Positions 45,280-53,324 of a stretch of DNA of 64,000 nt are shown here, one piece after another (positions within the stretch are counted from its first letter, which is position 1; the number at the start of each line of letters is the position of its first letter). A program made the translations under genes and the position numbers. The notes under the pieces were generated by a model. It was not told where the DNA came from. It did no database searches and saw only the letters and a list, made by a program, of their open reading frames with translations. The DNA lies in contig NZ_JBHFNP010000283.1 of the NCBI RefSeq assembly GCF_041929235.1, positions 9,416 to 73,415 of the forward strand, given 5' to 3'. This DNA is from Microseira sp041929235. Its GTDB lineage: Bacteria > Cyanobacteriota > Cyanobacteriia > Cyanobacteriales > Aerosakkonemataceae.

Positions 45280-45738
45280 TTACTGAACGGGTCGCAACCG
45301 CGTTACCTTAAGCTTAAAATCACCCCCTGCGGTTTCGCCGAAAGCTCGCACCCGGACAATATAAGTCCCTCCATCTTTAATGCGCGTGAATAAAAGCGAG
45401 TTAGTGCTGCCATCTGGGCCATCATCATTTTCCGCTACCGTTGCGCCGTCTTTAGATAGCAGCGTCACAATCGTATCAAAGCCCTCAGACGTTAGATCGA
45501 TCGCTACATTGTCTCCCCCAGTCAGAGTCACCGTATAGTCTTGCGCAAACCCGCCCTGTCCCGTGGGAATATCTTTATCTGAGAGGTTACCGCTCACCTC
45601 GCCACCAGGGGGTAAAGGCTGTGGATTATACGCCTGACATTGTTGAGCGCGAACGCCGCCAGCACACAGACTGAGCGCTAGCAAGGTGGCAGGAACTATC
45701 GGTACGGATCTAAACCGAGTAGCGAAAGCTTGAATCAT
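45280..45738 (-). CDS. Secreted protein with pre-peptidase C-terminal (PPC) domain
   Basis: 152 residues. Signal peptide VPIVPATLLALSLCAGGVRA followed by QQC. The rest is a PPC beta-sandwich: YTVTLTGGDNVAIDLTSEGF, DTIVTLLSKDGATVAENDDG and GTYIVRVRAFGETAGGDFKL. No catalytic domain, so it is a free PPC module, periplasmic or exported. Confidence 0.85.
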   Translation of the reverse strand: MIQAFATRFRSVPIVPATLLALSLCAGGVRAQQCQAYNPQPLPPGGEVSGNLSDKDIPTGQGGFAQDYTVTLTGGDNVAIDLTSEGFDTIVTLLSKDGATVAENDDGPDGSTNSLLFTRIKDGGTYIVRVRAFGETAGGDFKLKVTRLRPVQ

Positions 45739-45846
45739 GATAAAGCGCAGTATTTCGGCAAAAAAAGCGTAAGCGTGTTAATTATAGAGGTCGCTGTTTA
45801 GACTTTCTTTGATTGGCAGCAGCCGCATCTTAAATTTATCTAAAAA

Positions 45847-46533
45847 TTATCGGGGAGAAACATTCTGCCCGGAAGCAGCGATCGCTACCAAACCATACAC
45901 CCTTATCCCTTGTCGGCGCAACACATCAGCCGCCGCCCGCGCCGTCGCCCCAGTTGTGTAAATATCATCTAATAACAGCACGCTGGCAGCAGAACCTGAC
46001 TTTTGCCATTTTTTCCCCACTGCAAAAGCGCTCTGGAGGTTTTTCTCCCGTTCTGCCGCTCCCAGTGTAAACTGAGCTTCAGTTTCCCGCACTCGTTCCA
46101 AGCCGTGTCGCTGCAAGGGTAATCTCGTTACCTGACAAAAACTTTCTGCCAGCAATTCGGCTTGATTATATCCGCGCTGGCGTTGTTTGCTGGCGTGGAG
46201 GGGAATCGGGACGACTGTCAGTTTCTCGGTCCTGGCGAGGTCAGAATTGAGCCATGCTTTACCGAGCCATTGTCCCAAGGGTTGGGCGATTTGGGGTTTA
46301 TTATCGTATTTCAGCGCAGCGAGCGATCGCTTAACCGCACCGCCATAGCTACCCCAAGCAAACACTGGCAACTCAGAGTGCCAAAGTTGCCTCGCGCTAT
46401 TGAGTTGACACCGTTGCAGTTGTCGCTGACAGTACAGACATAACACTTCCGGCGTTTGACGCTGGCAGATGGGACAATTCGATTGCAGGAATAAACTTAA
46501 CAAGCCGTTAATCTTTGGTATCCGGATTCCCAT
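45847..46533 (-). CDS. comF: ComF family phosphoribosyltransferase-like protein
   Basis: 228 residues from the ATG at 46533 (GTG at 46551 possible). N-terminal zinc finger: CPICQRQTPEVLCLYCQ. C-terminal phosphoribosyltransferase domain with the PRPP motif VLLLDDIYTTGATARAAADV. ComF is needed for DNA uptake in naturally competent bacteria, probably acting inside the cell on incoming single-stranded DNA. Known competence in cyanobacteria makes that role plausible here. Confidence 0.88.
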   Translation of the reverse strand: MGIRIPKINGLLSLFLQSNCPICQRQTPEVLCLYCQRQLQRCQLNSARQLWHSELPVFAWGSYGGAVKRSLAALKYDNKPQIAQPLGQWLGKAWLNSDLARTEKLTVVPIPLHASKQRQRGYNQAELLAESFCQVTRLPLQRHGLERVRETEAQFTLGAAEREKNLQSAFAVGKKWQKSGSAASVLLLDDIYTTGATARAAADVLRRQGIRVYGLVAIAASGQNVSPR

Positions 46534-46560
46534 GTAGAATCTAATTCGCACTCCTTGCGA

Positions 46561-46656
46561 TCAACCACCCGCCGCGAACGTCACCATAATCAAAATGGAA
46601 AGTAAAAGACCGGGACTTAGTAATAATGCTAACATTCCTAGCTCTTGTAAAGACAT
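46561..46656 (-). CDS. 31-residue single-helix membrane protein
   Basis: ATG at 46656 with AGAGG a few bases upstream; MSLQELGMLALLLSPGLLLS then ILIMVTFAAGG and a stop at 46561. One membrane helix and a length typical of tiny thylakoid subunits (compare psaM), but it does not match PsaM, PsbK or the Pet subunits I know. It lies just upstream of comF on the same strand. Confidence 0.5.
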   Translation of the reverse strand: MSLQELGMLALLLSPGLLLSILIMVTFAAGG

Positions 46657-46966
46657 AATACTAACCTCTGCTACATAGGCTTTTTCACCTTACCAAAACT
46701 ACTTTTTATTCCCATCCATCTCCAGGCTTATGCTTCCCTAAATTTATCTAATTCATGACTTACGCACTTCAAAGGCCAGAAACCCGGTTTTTTCGGAAAT
46801 TTCTCCGTGCCAAACCCACGATTTCTCATATCACCTTAGTTTCTTTGCGTAATTATAATTTTTAGATTTGGGCGCACTTTAACGAGATATCTTGCCCCGC
46901 TCACAGACTGGTTGGTCAAAGTGCTACCCTACTAATCTTTCTTTCTCCTACCTTGACCTTAAAACT
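46657..46966. other. Divergent promoter region, no gene seen
   Basis: 310 bases between the tiny membrane gene and the TMEM14-like gene. Contains a half-copy of the AGAAACCCGGTTTTTT repeat near 46785. Open codons upstream of 46967 are not supported by composition. Confidence 0.45.
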
Positions 46967-47281
46967 ATGGTTCAAATCGCAGTTTTTACCATTCCAGTTT
47001 ATGCTTTGATTGTGATTTTTGGCGGCGTTTTCGGTTACCTCAAAGCCAAAAGCAAAATGTCTCTCATATCTGGGCTAGTCAGCGGTGCGGCTTTATTAGC
47101 AACCTGGTTGTTGCCGGGAGCGACAGGGATAAAATTGGGGATAGCAACCGCGATCGCAGCCGTTCTTTTAATCACTTTTATTATCAGGTTTGTTCGCACT
47201 CGTAAATTTATGCCAGCCGGTTTGATGATGTTGTTGAGTTTGGCAGCAACTATTGCGTTTGCTTTGGGTTGGCTGGCCTAG
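46967..47281 (+). CDS. TMEM14 family membrane protein
   Basis: 104 residues from the ATG at 46967; open codons back to 46892 are not family-like. Four membrane helices: YALIVIFGGVFGYLKAKSKM, SLISGLVSGAALLATWLL, GIKLGIATAIAAVLLITFII and FMPAGLMMLLSLAATIAFAL. Matches TMEM14/FAX1, whose plastid relatives move fatty acids across membranes; the cyanobacterial role is inferred. Confidence 0.88.
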   Translation: MVQIAVFTIPVYALIVIFGGVFGYLKAKSKMSLISGLVSGAALLATWLLPGATGIKLGIATAIAAVLLITFIIRFVRTRKFMPAGLMMLLSLAATIAFALGWLA

Positions 47282-47457
47282 GCATATTTTTTCTGGCAAA
47301 ACCCCGCGAACACAGTTTACATCTTGTGGAATAGGGGAATGAAAAATGTGCGAAAATAGCAAAAACCTAAGCTGTGCTTCCCTTGGAGAGCCAAACCAGT
47401 AATTTTTCGTAATTAAAGGTAGCAGAGAATACAAGGCTGTTGCTAGTAGGTGAGAAT

Positions 47458-47658
47458 TTAATCGACAATTTTGACCAAGCCATGCCGGACGCCATAAAGT
47501 AGACGGTTAATGATGACTTGATCTGCTTCGCTCAGAGAATCATTTAACAGGGCAGATCTAATCTGATACCGATCGGCAAGCGTCATTCTACCAGAAACCA
47601 TGATCTGACCGGAGAGCGCTTCGATGGTAGCGGAGTGCCAATAGAGTTGAGATTGCAT
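47458..47658 (-). CDS. Conserved small cyanobacterial protein
   Basis: 66 residues: MQSQLYWHSATIEALSGQIM, then MTLADRYQIRSALLNDSLSE and VINRLLYGVRHGLVKIV. Helical, soluble, no known motif. Similar short proteins are frequent in cyanobacteria; function unknown. Confidence 0.65.
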   Translation of the reverse strand: MQSQLYWHSATIEALSGQIMVSGRMTLADRYQIRSALLNDSLSEADQVIINRLLYGVRHGLVKIVD

Positions 47659-47863
47659 AGCAGTAAGGCAATAGCGAAACTCAGCTATTTTAATATCGTC
47701 AAATTATTGAGGAAGTTAGGTGATTGGCAGCATATAAAAAACGTGAGAATAGTCCGGCAATATTGTGATATGGATTGCCGAAAAAATGTGACGATTTTGT
47801 CCGATTTTAGTGACACAGATCATAGAAAAATAGCGAATTTGCTCAACCGTAGACGGGGTGCGA

Positions 47864-48027
47864 TCAGATCTTGCACCAATAGACGGGCAGGCGGGACGCC
47901 CACCCCACAAGAGATCAATTTTGCTTGTGGGATGGGCATCCTGCCCCTTTGCCCACCCCACAAGAGATCAATTTTGCTTGTGGGATGGGCATCCTGCCCG
48001 TCCGGACATTTTAGGTGCAAGATCTGA
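47864..48027. mobile_element. 164-bp element with 14-bp inverted ends at the end of the methyltransferase gene
   Basis: TCAGATCTTGCACC at 47864-47877 and its exact reverse complement at 48014-48027. The interior has two tandem copies of CCCCACAAGAGATCAATTTT and GGGATGGGCATCCTGCCC, the same family as in the MITE at 40493 and the cluster at 33731. No clear target duplication was found. It encodes no protein but supplies the last 19 codons of the methyltransferase gene. Confidence 0.7.
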
Positions 48028-49302
48028 GTTTGACAAACCCAGTTTCTGCGTCTGTTCTGCCCAATATTTACTGGCTGCGACAGGGTTAAAATTAATTAAT
48101 TGGGTGTTTCCCAGTGGCAGCGGTTTTGTTGGCTTTGGCGGCATAACATCTAAAGCGGCAATAACTTGCTGAGCGATCGCACCTGCCAATAAAGGCGGTA
48201 CGGCATTGCCAACTTGCCGGAAACCGTGCCATTTGGTTGTATGAAAGCGGAACCAGTCTGGAAACGAGTGCAATCGGGCTGCTTCGCGCACGGAAATCAC
48301 CCTGGGTCGGGTAGGATGGATCGGACGAGGGGAAGTGTAGCGACCGCGTTCCGATCCTGTCCCCGCACGCAAGGTGTGACAGAGTCCGTCCCAGTCGAGG
48401 CGTCGCAGGTGACTGATGGCATCTAGCTGACCTGGGGGTAAATCCTGAAAGCGCTCAATACAGGTATCTTTGTGTTTAGTGCGACGGGAACTGGTCAAAA
48501 GTTGGCGATTCCAGAGTCGCTGTTGGGAAAAATCGGTTTGATCGCCGTCTTGACCTCGCATTTGCCGCCCATAGCGCGTCGCCGATGCTTCGCTTGCTCT
48601 TATAGTCGCCTCACTCAGCAATACCTCGTCGGTTTTCCACAGTTCGGGAAAGTCATCTAAATCTGGCAGGTCGGCGATCGCATCCCTGACGGTTACCTTG
48701 TTCCCCTGGCGGGGTTCTGGATAGGATAAGGGCGACTCCCCAGCGCGAGATCCCAATAAAAACAACCGCCGCCGTTGCTGCGGGACGCCAAAATCTGCGG
48801 CGTTTAAACATTGAATTGGTTGTGTAATGCAATACCCATTGCTTTCAAATTCCTGAATTAACCGCTCTAGCAATTGATTGTATCGCTTAGAAATCATTCC
48901 CGGTACGTTCTCCATCACAAAATACCGAGGTTTTAATTCGCACACCAAACGACAAAAATGAAACACCAACTCGTTGCGATCGTCATCGACGCAATTCTTG
49001 CCCATGATCGAAAACCCTTGACAGGGTGGCCCACCGATGATTAAATCAATTTCAGATTTTGGATTGAGAAATTTTCTCTGCTCCTCTTGCCGCAAAAGAG
49101 CTTGCCAAATCATCTCGCCGGATAGGGTGGTAATATCGGCAGCTAAAACAAGGGTTTGGGGGAAGTTATAGGCATAGACGGCGGCGTGGATTGGATCGCG
49201 TTCAATTGCCACCAATACATCGAAACCAGCTTGTTCTATCCCCAGGGAAAACCCACCCGCACCTGCAAATAAATCGATGGCAATGGGACGACGACAATCC
49301 AT
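47968..49302 (-). CDS. DNA (cytosine-5) methyltransferase, apparently solitary
   Basis: 444 residues. Motif I AIDLFAGAGGFSLGIEQAG, motif IV IGGPPCQGFS with the catalytic Cys, motif VI VMENVPGM, motif VIII PQQRRRLFLLGSR, and motif X FRQVGNAVPPLLAGAI. No restriction enzyme gene adjoins, so it is likely an orphan methylase. It resembles cyanobacterial M.SynMI, which methylates CGATCG inside HIP1; that target is inferred. Its last 19 residues (SDLAPKMSGRAGCPSHKQN) are encoded by the inserted 164-bp element and are probably not functional. Confidence 0.9.
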   Translation of the reverse strand: MDCRRPIAIDLFAGAGGFSLGIEQAGFDVLVAIERDPIHAAVYAYNFPQTLVLAADITTLSGEMIWQALLRQEEQRKFLNPKSEIDLIIGGPPCQGFSIMGKNCVDDDRNELVFHFCRLVCELKPRYFVMENVPGMISKRYNQLLERLIQEFESNGYCITQPIQCLNAADFGVPQQRRRLFLLGSRAGESPLSYPEPRQGNKVTVRDAIADLPDLDDFPELWKTDEVLLSEATIRASEASATRYGRQMRGQDGDQTDFSQQRLWNRQLLTSSRRTKHKDTCIERFQDLPPGQLDAISHLRRLDWDGLCHTLRAGTGSERGRYTSPRPIHPTRPRVISVREAARLHSFPDWFRFHTTKWHGFRQVGNAVPPLLAGAIAQQVIAALDVMPPKPTKPLPLGNTQLINFNPVAASKYWAEQTQKLGLSNSDLAPKMSGRAGCPSHKQN

Positions 49303-49377
49303 TTTAGATTTTAGATTTTAGATTTTAGATTGCAGATTTTAGATTTGAGATTTGAGATTAAAATCTGCAATCTAAAA
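49303..49377. repeat. Heptamer tandem repeat TTTAGAT and inverted copy
   Basis: Several copies of TTTTAGA/TTTAGAT between the methylase and lpxB, then the inverted ATCTAAAAT. Same heptamer near 22780, 51430, 52050 and 53220. A short tandemly repeated repetitive (STRR) sequence of the cyanobacterial kind. Confidence 0.75.
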
Positions 49378-50584
49378 TTGCCAGAATTTCTTTAGCAGCG
49401 CGATCGCACGCGCCTACTTGTCCCAAAGCTTGCCGCATTTGGCGATAGTCTGCAAGGGTTTTTTGGCGCTGGGTTGGTTCTAGCAGGTGCAACGCTTCCC
49501 GGACAATATTTTCTGGGGTAGCCTGTTCTTGCAGCAACTCTGGCACAATCGACTTCATCTCGACTAAGTTTGGGGGCGACATAAAGGGAATAGAAAATTT
49601 TAGCACCTGGCGGGCGATCCAAGCAGTGAGCGGGTTGACGCGGTAAATTACGACTTGCGGCACGTCTAGTAGGGCTAATTCTAAGTTAACCGTGCCGGAT
49701 TTGGCGATCGCTAGGTCAGCAGATGCAAGTACTTCTTTAGTTTTATCCGCTACTAGGGTAGCGCGAAGACCATAATTTTGAATTGCTTGTGAGATCGGTT
49801 GTCGGTAGGCTTCTAAAGAGAGGGGAATCCAAAAATAAACTTGGGGTAATTTTGCTTGGATAATTTTAGCCGCCTGGAACATTACCGGGAGGACGTATTT
49901 TAATTCTTGGCGTCGGGAGGCGGGGATGAGAGCGATCGCTATTTGCTCTGAGTTTATACCCAATGCTGCACGGGCTGTTTCTCGGTTGGGAAATGCCTGC
50001 ATCCGGTCTACAATTGGATGACCCACCCAAGTAACTTTTGCCCCGTTTTTTTGGAAATATCGCGCTTCTTCCGGGAATATAGCCAATACAAGATCCGTAC
50101 CGTTGACGATGCGCGCCGTATTTTGCGGACTGAGGGACCAAACCCACTCTTGGGGTGTAATAAAATATACAATCGGTACTTGCGGTGCGACTTGGCGGAG
50201 ATAGCTGCTAATGACTAAATTTGGTCCCATATAGTCAATTAGCACGACGAGATCCGGGGGGTATTGTTGCAGGTATTGTTTAGCGCGACGCTGGATTTGA
50301 AGGCTAGGAAAAATATAAGCGAGAGACTCGAATAAACCGATGGAACCGATGCTGGTAGTATTGCCCAGAATAGTAGCACCAGCAGCAGCCATGCGCGAGC
50401 CTCCCAAGGCGACAATTTCTAATTGCAAATTAGAAATACTAGCTAGTCGCTGCAACGCCTCGATCAGCAACGCCCCCTGAAGATCCCCAGATACCTCTCC
50501 AGTACTAATAAAGATTCCCACAGGAGTAGCTTCTTTCCCCGCGTCTCCCTGTCTTTGCGTCTCCCCATCTGTACTACTCTTCAC
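49358..50584 (-). CDS. lpxB: Lipid-A-disaccharide synthase
   Basis: 408 residues. Transfers GlcNAc-type sugar from UDP-diacylglucosamine to lipid X. Seen: IFISTGEVSGDLQGALLIEA, LVVLIDYMGPNL, PIVYFITPQEWVWS, AIALIPASRRQELKYVLPVM and AIAKSGTVNLELALLDVP. The GTG start at 50584 overlaps the lpxA stop (GTGA). The first 20 residues (TDGETQRQGDAGKEAT) come from a low-complexity sequence also found between genes; a GTG at 50521 giving MGIFISTGEVSGD is an alternative start. Confidence 0.93.
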   Translation of the reverse strand: MKSSTDGETQRQGDAGKEATPVGIFISTGEVSGDLQGALLIEALQRLASISNLQLEIVALGGSRMAAAGATILGNTTSIGSIGLFESLAYIFPSLQIQRRAKQYLQQYPPDLVVLIDYMGPNLVISSYLRQVAPQVPIVYFITPQEWVWSLSPQNTARIVNGTDLVLAIFPEEARYFQKNGAKVTWVGHPIVDRMQAFPNRETARAALGINSEQIAIALIPASRRQELKYVLPVMFQAAKIIQAKLPQVYFWIPLSLEAYRQPISQAIQNYGLRATLVADKTKEVLASADLAIAKSGTVNLELALLDVPQVVIYRVNPLTAWIARQVLKFSIPFMSPPNLVEMKSIVPELLQEQATPENIVREALHLLEPTQRQKTLADYRQMRQALGQVGACDRAAKEILAILDCRF

Positions 50585-51408
50585 TCATCACTCCTTCCGC
50601 CCAAACGGCGTCCTGGAATTAACCCTCGGCGTCCTTTGGTTTGGGAGAGTTGCAGGAAGTGATGTAAATGCTGCAATTGTTCGCTAGCTGGTAGCAGTTC
50701 TAACTGTTCTAAAGCTTGATTGAAAGTTAGTCCAGATCTATACAAAATGCGGAAAGCTTTTTTGAGGGTTTGAAAAACTTGCCCTTGGTCTAATTCAGTA
50801 ATTCCAGCGCGTTTGAGTCCGACTTGATTGAGGGATCGCACGCGGGATGGATTCCCTTCTACTAGCATATAAGGCGGCACATCGCGGTCGATGCGACTCA
50901 TCCCGCCTACCATTGCCAAACGTCCAATCCGCACAAATTGATGAATTCCTAATACTCCGCCGATCACAGCTTTAGACTCGATGTAGACATGTCCGGCTAA
51001 AGCCACAGAATTAGTAATAATAACAGAATCTTCAATTGTACAATTGTGGGCAACGTGGGAGTAGGCCATCAACAGATTATTATTACCAATTAAAGTTGCT
51101 TCGGGTTCGCGGGTGGCGCGGTTAATGGTAACGTATTCGCGAATTTTATTGCCGTTGCCGATTATTACTCGCGTCGGAGAACCATCGTACTTTAAATCTT
51201 GGGGTTCTAAACCAATAGCTGCACCGGGGAAAATTTGATTGCATTCGCCTATTTCCGTATCCCCATCGATCACCACGTGGGCGCCGATCGCCGTTCCCGC
51301 ACCAACTTTTACTTTTTCTCCAATTACCGCGTATGCACCTACTTGCACCGTCGGGTGTAATTCTGCCCCAGGATGAATAACAGCGGTTGGATGAATGAGG
51401 GTTTTCAA
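50581..51408 (-). CDS. lpxA: UDP-N-acetylglucosamine O-acyltransferase
   Basis: 275 residues. First step of lipid A synthesis. Left-handed beta-helix hexapeptide repeats run from HPTAVIHPGAELHPTVQVGA to KAVIGGVLGIHQFVRIGRLA, including the catalytic His region NLLMAYSHVAHNC. The helical C-terminal domain has SGLTFNQALEQLELLP. Coupled to lpxB by a 4-base overlap. Confidence 0.94.
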   Translation of the reverse strand: MKTLIHPTAVIHPGAELHPTVQVGAYAVIGEKVKVGAGTAIGAHVVIDGDTEIGECNQIFPGAAIGLEPQDLKYDGSPTRVIIGNGNKIREYVTINRATREPEATLIGNNNLLMAYSHVAHNCTIEDSVIITNSVALAGHVYIESKAVIGGVLGIHQFVRIGRLAMVGGMSRIDRDVPPYMLVEGNPSRVRSLNQVGLKRAGITELDQGQVFQTLKKAFRILYRSGLTFNQALEQLELLPASEQLQHLHHFLQLSQTKGRRGLIPGRRLGGRSDE

Positions 51409-51538
51409 GGGTCTTACTCCAAAGAATTTGAGATTTTAGATTTTAGATTTTAGATTTATATGGCTAGTGGTTCTTAGGTGGTTGAGAGAGATTTTTTCCA
51501 TTACCAATTCCCATCCAAAATCCAAAATCTAAAATTGT

Positions 51539-52039
51539 TTAGTCTACGAGAGAAAACATCATTTCTGCTTCGGCGGCTAATTGACCATCTACTTCAGCCT
51601 TGCCCTGCATTTTACCGAAACGACGCTGCTTGACCCACAGCAGTTCCACTGTCATTACTAATTGGTCGCCGGGAACGACGGGACGCCGGAATCGGGTTTT
51701 ATCAATTCCAGCAAACATAAATAAACCTTCTGGCATATCGGGCATCTGCTTCATGATGATGCCGCCGACTTGCGCCATTGCTTCTACAATTAAAACACCT
51801 GGCATAATCGGACGACCGGGAAAATGGCCTTGAAAAAATGGTTCGTTGACGGTGACGTTTTTAATCCCAACTGCCTGCTTTCCTTCTGTGTAATCGATAA
51901 TTCGATCGACTAATAAAAAGGGATAGCGGTGGGGCAGTAGTTGTTGAATTTCTTCGATTGTGAGTACGGTTTTAGTAGCTGGTGCTTCAGCGGCGGGTGC
52001 AGGAGACTCAGGAGCGTTTGTGTCAGTCAGAGTAGACAT
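51539..52039 (-). CDS. fabZ: (3R)-hydroxyacyl-ACP dehydratase
   Basis: 166 residues. Hot-dog fold with LLPHRYPFLLVDRIIDY (catalytic His), FFQGHFPGRPIMPGVLIVEA (catalytic Glu) and a C-terminal GDQLVMTVELLWVKQRRFGK. It removes water in fatty acid elongation. The N-terminal 25 residues are an Ala/Pro-rich extension (ESPAPAAEAPATK). Its place between lpxC and lpxA is the conserved lipid A arrangement. Confidence 0.95.
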   Translation of the reverse strand: MSTLTDTNAPESPAPAAEAPATKTVLTIEEIQQLLPHRYPFLLVDRIIDYTEGKQAVGIKNVTVNEPFFQGHFPGRPIMPGVLIVEAMAQVGGIIMKQMPDMPEGLFMFAGIDKTRFRRPVVPGDQLVMTVELLWVKQRRFGKMQGKAEVDGQLAAEAEMMFSLVD

Positions 52040-52228
52040 TTGGCAATTTTAGATTTTAGATTTGGGATTTTAGATTTTAACAGGGAAGAGGGTAGTAGGT
52101 AGTTCAGGACTTACGCAAAGAAACTTGGTTTCTCAGAAAAATCGTTGGGAAAGGGAACCAGAGATCAACGAATAAACCGGGTTTGTGGCCTCGTCGTGGG
52201 TAAGTCCTGTAGTTGTTTGATATTTTTC

Positions 52229-52270
52229 CATTACCAATTACCAATTACCAATTACCAATTACCAATTACC
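52229..52270. repeat. CAATTAC heptamer tandem repeat overlapping the lpxC end
   Basis: About six copies of CAATTAC in tandem. The last copies run into lpxC and supply its final codons and stop (GGTAATTGGTAA on the minus strand). Confidence 0.85.
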
Positions 52271-53128
52271 ATCTAAAATCCGTCGGGCGAGTTGGATATG
52301 CAAGTTGTGGCTTGCTTTGTAAGCTAAGAAGTGAGCAATGGGGAAACTTCCCAATAAGCTCAAGTCGCCTACTAAGTCTAAGATTTTATGACGCACTGGC
52401 TCATTTGCAAATCTTAAGGTCGGATTAATCCAGCCATCTGGACCGCAAACGAGGGCGTTGTCTAAACTGCCACCTTTGATTAAACCTTTGGCGCGTAACT
52501 CGTCGATTTGGTGGAGTAAACCAAAGGTGCGGGCGGGCGCGATCGCTTCAGAAAAACTTTCGCGGCTTGGTGACCAACTATACCACTGATTGCCCATCGC
52601 GGGTAGGTCGAAGTCGATTCCGTAGCTAAAGCGCAGTTCTGGTGAGGGTATTGCCGCTACGAACGCATCGCCTTGATGTACCCAGATTGGCTGTTGCAGG
52701 GGACCACCGGCACTCTTGTGCAGGTGTGCAGGTGAGAATATAGATTCAAATTCCCCTCTGCTCACCTGCTCCTCTGCTAATTTTGCTGCGGCGATCGCTT
52801 CACACCACATGCTTGCCGATCCATCGAGTAAAGGCACTTCCGGACCATCAATTTCGATGCGGGCGTTGTCTACACCCATTGCAGCTAAGGCAGCTAGCAG
52901 GTGTTCTACGGTGCGGACAGAAATTTCACCCTGACCTAGCTGGGTAGACAAAATCGTTTGACTCACAGCTTCCAAACGCGCAGGAATAACAGGTTCTCCC
53001 GGCAGATCCACCCGCACAAAATAACGACCTTCTCCAGGGGATGCCGGTAGGACTCGCACTTTAGTAACAACGCCGCTGTGGAGTCCGACCCCCGATAATT
53101 CAAACATAGATGCGATCGTGCTGACCAT
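52259..53128 (-). CDS. lpxC: UDP-3-O-acyl-N-acetylglucosamine deacetylase
   Basis: 289 residues from the ATG at 53128 (TTG at 53134 possible). Zinc amidase, the committed step of lipid A synthesis. Seen: FELSGVGLHSGVVTKVRVLP, VRTVEHLLAALAAMG (zinc His), RHKILDLVGDLSLLGSFPIA with zinc His and Asp, and FLAYKASHNLH. Between LAEEQ and QPIWVHQGDAFV there is an extra stretch, VSRGEFESIFSPAHLHKSAG, encoded by a repeat-like sequence; it is in frame and lies away from the zinc site. Confidence 0.92.
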   Translation of the reverse strand: MVSTIASMFELSGVGLHSGVVTKVRVLPASPGEGRYFVRVDLPGEPVIPARLEAVSQTILSTQLGQGEISVRTVEHLLAALAAMGVDNARIEIDGPEVPLLDGSASMWCEAIAAAKLAEEQVSRGEFESIFSPAHLHKSAGGPLQQPIWVHQGDAFVAAIPSPELRFSYGIDFDLPAMGNQWYSWSPSRESFSEAIAPARTFGLLHQIDELRAKGLIKGGSLDNALVCGPDGWINPTLRFANEPVRHKILDLVGDLSLLGSFPIAHFLAYKASHNLHIQLARRILDGNW

Positions 53129-53324
53129 AGACAATTGCAGATTTCTTGACTTTACTCTTTTTCCTCTATCATCTTCCTTCTTCTTTCTTGGCGTCCTTGG
53201 CGTCTACCCTACGGGAAGCCGCGCTTCGCGTCTATGGCGGTTCAATAAATCTAAAATTGCAGATTTAAAATCCCAGATTTTCTCCTATTAAATCTGAAAT
53301 CTAAAATCTGCAATTCTTAAATTC

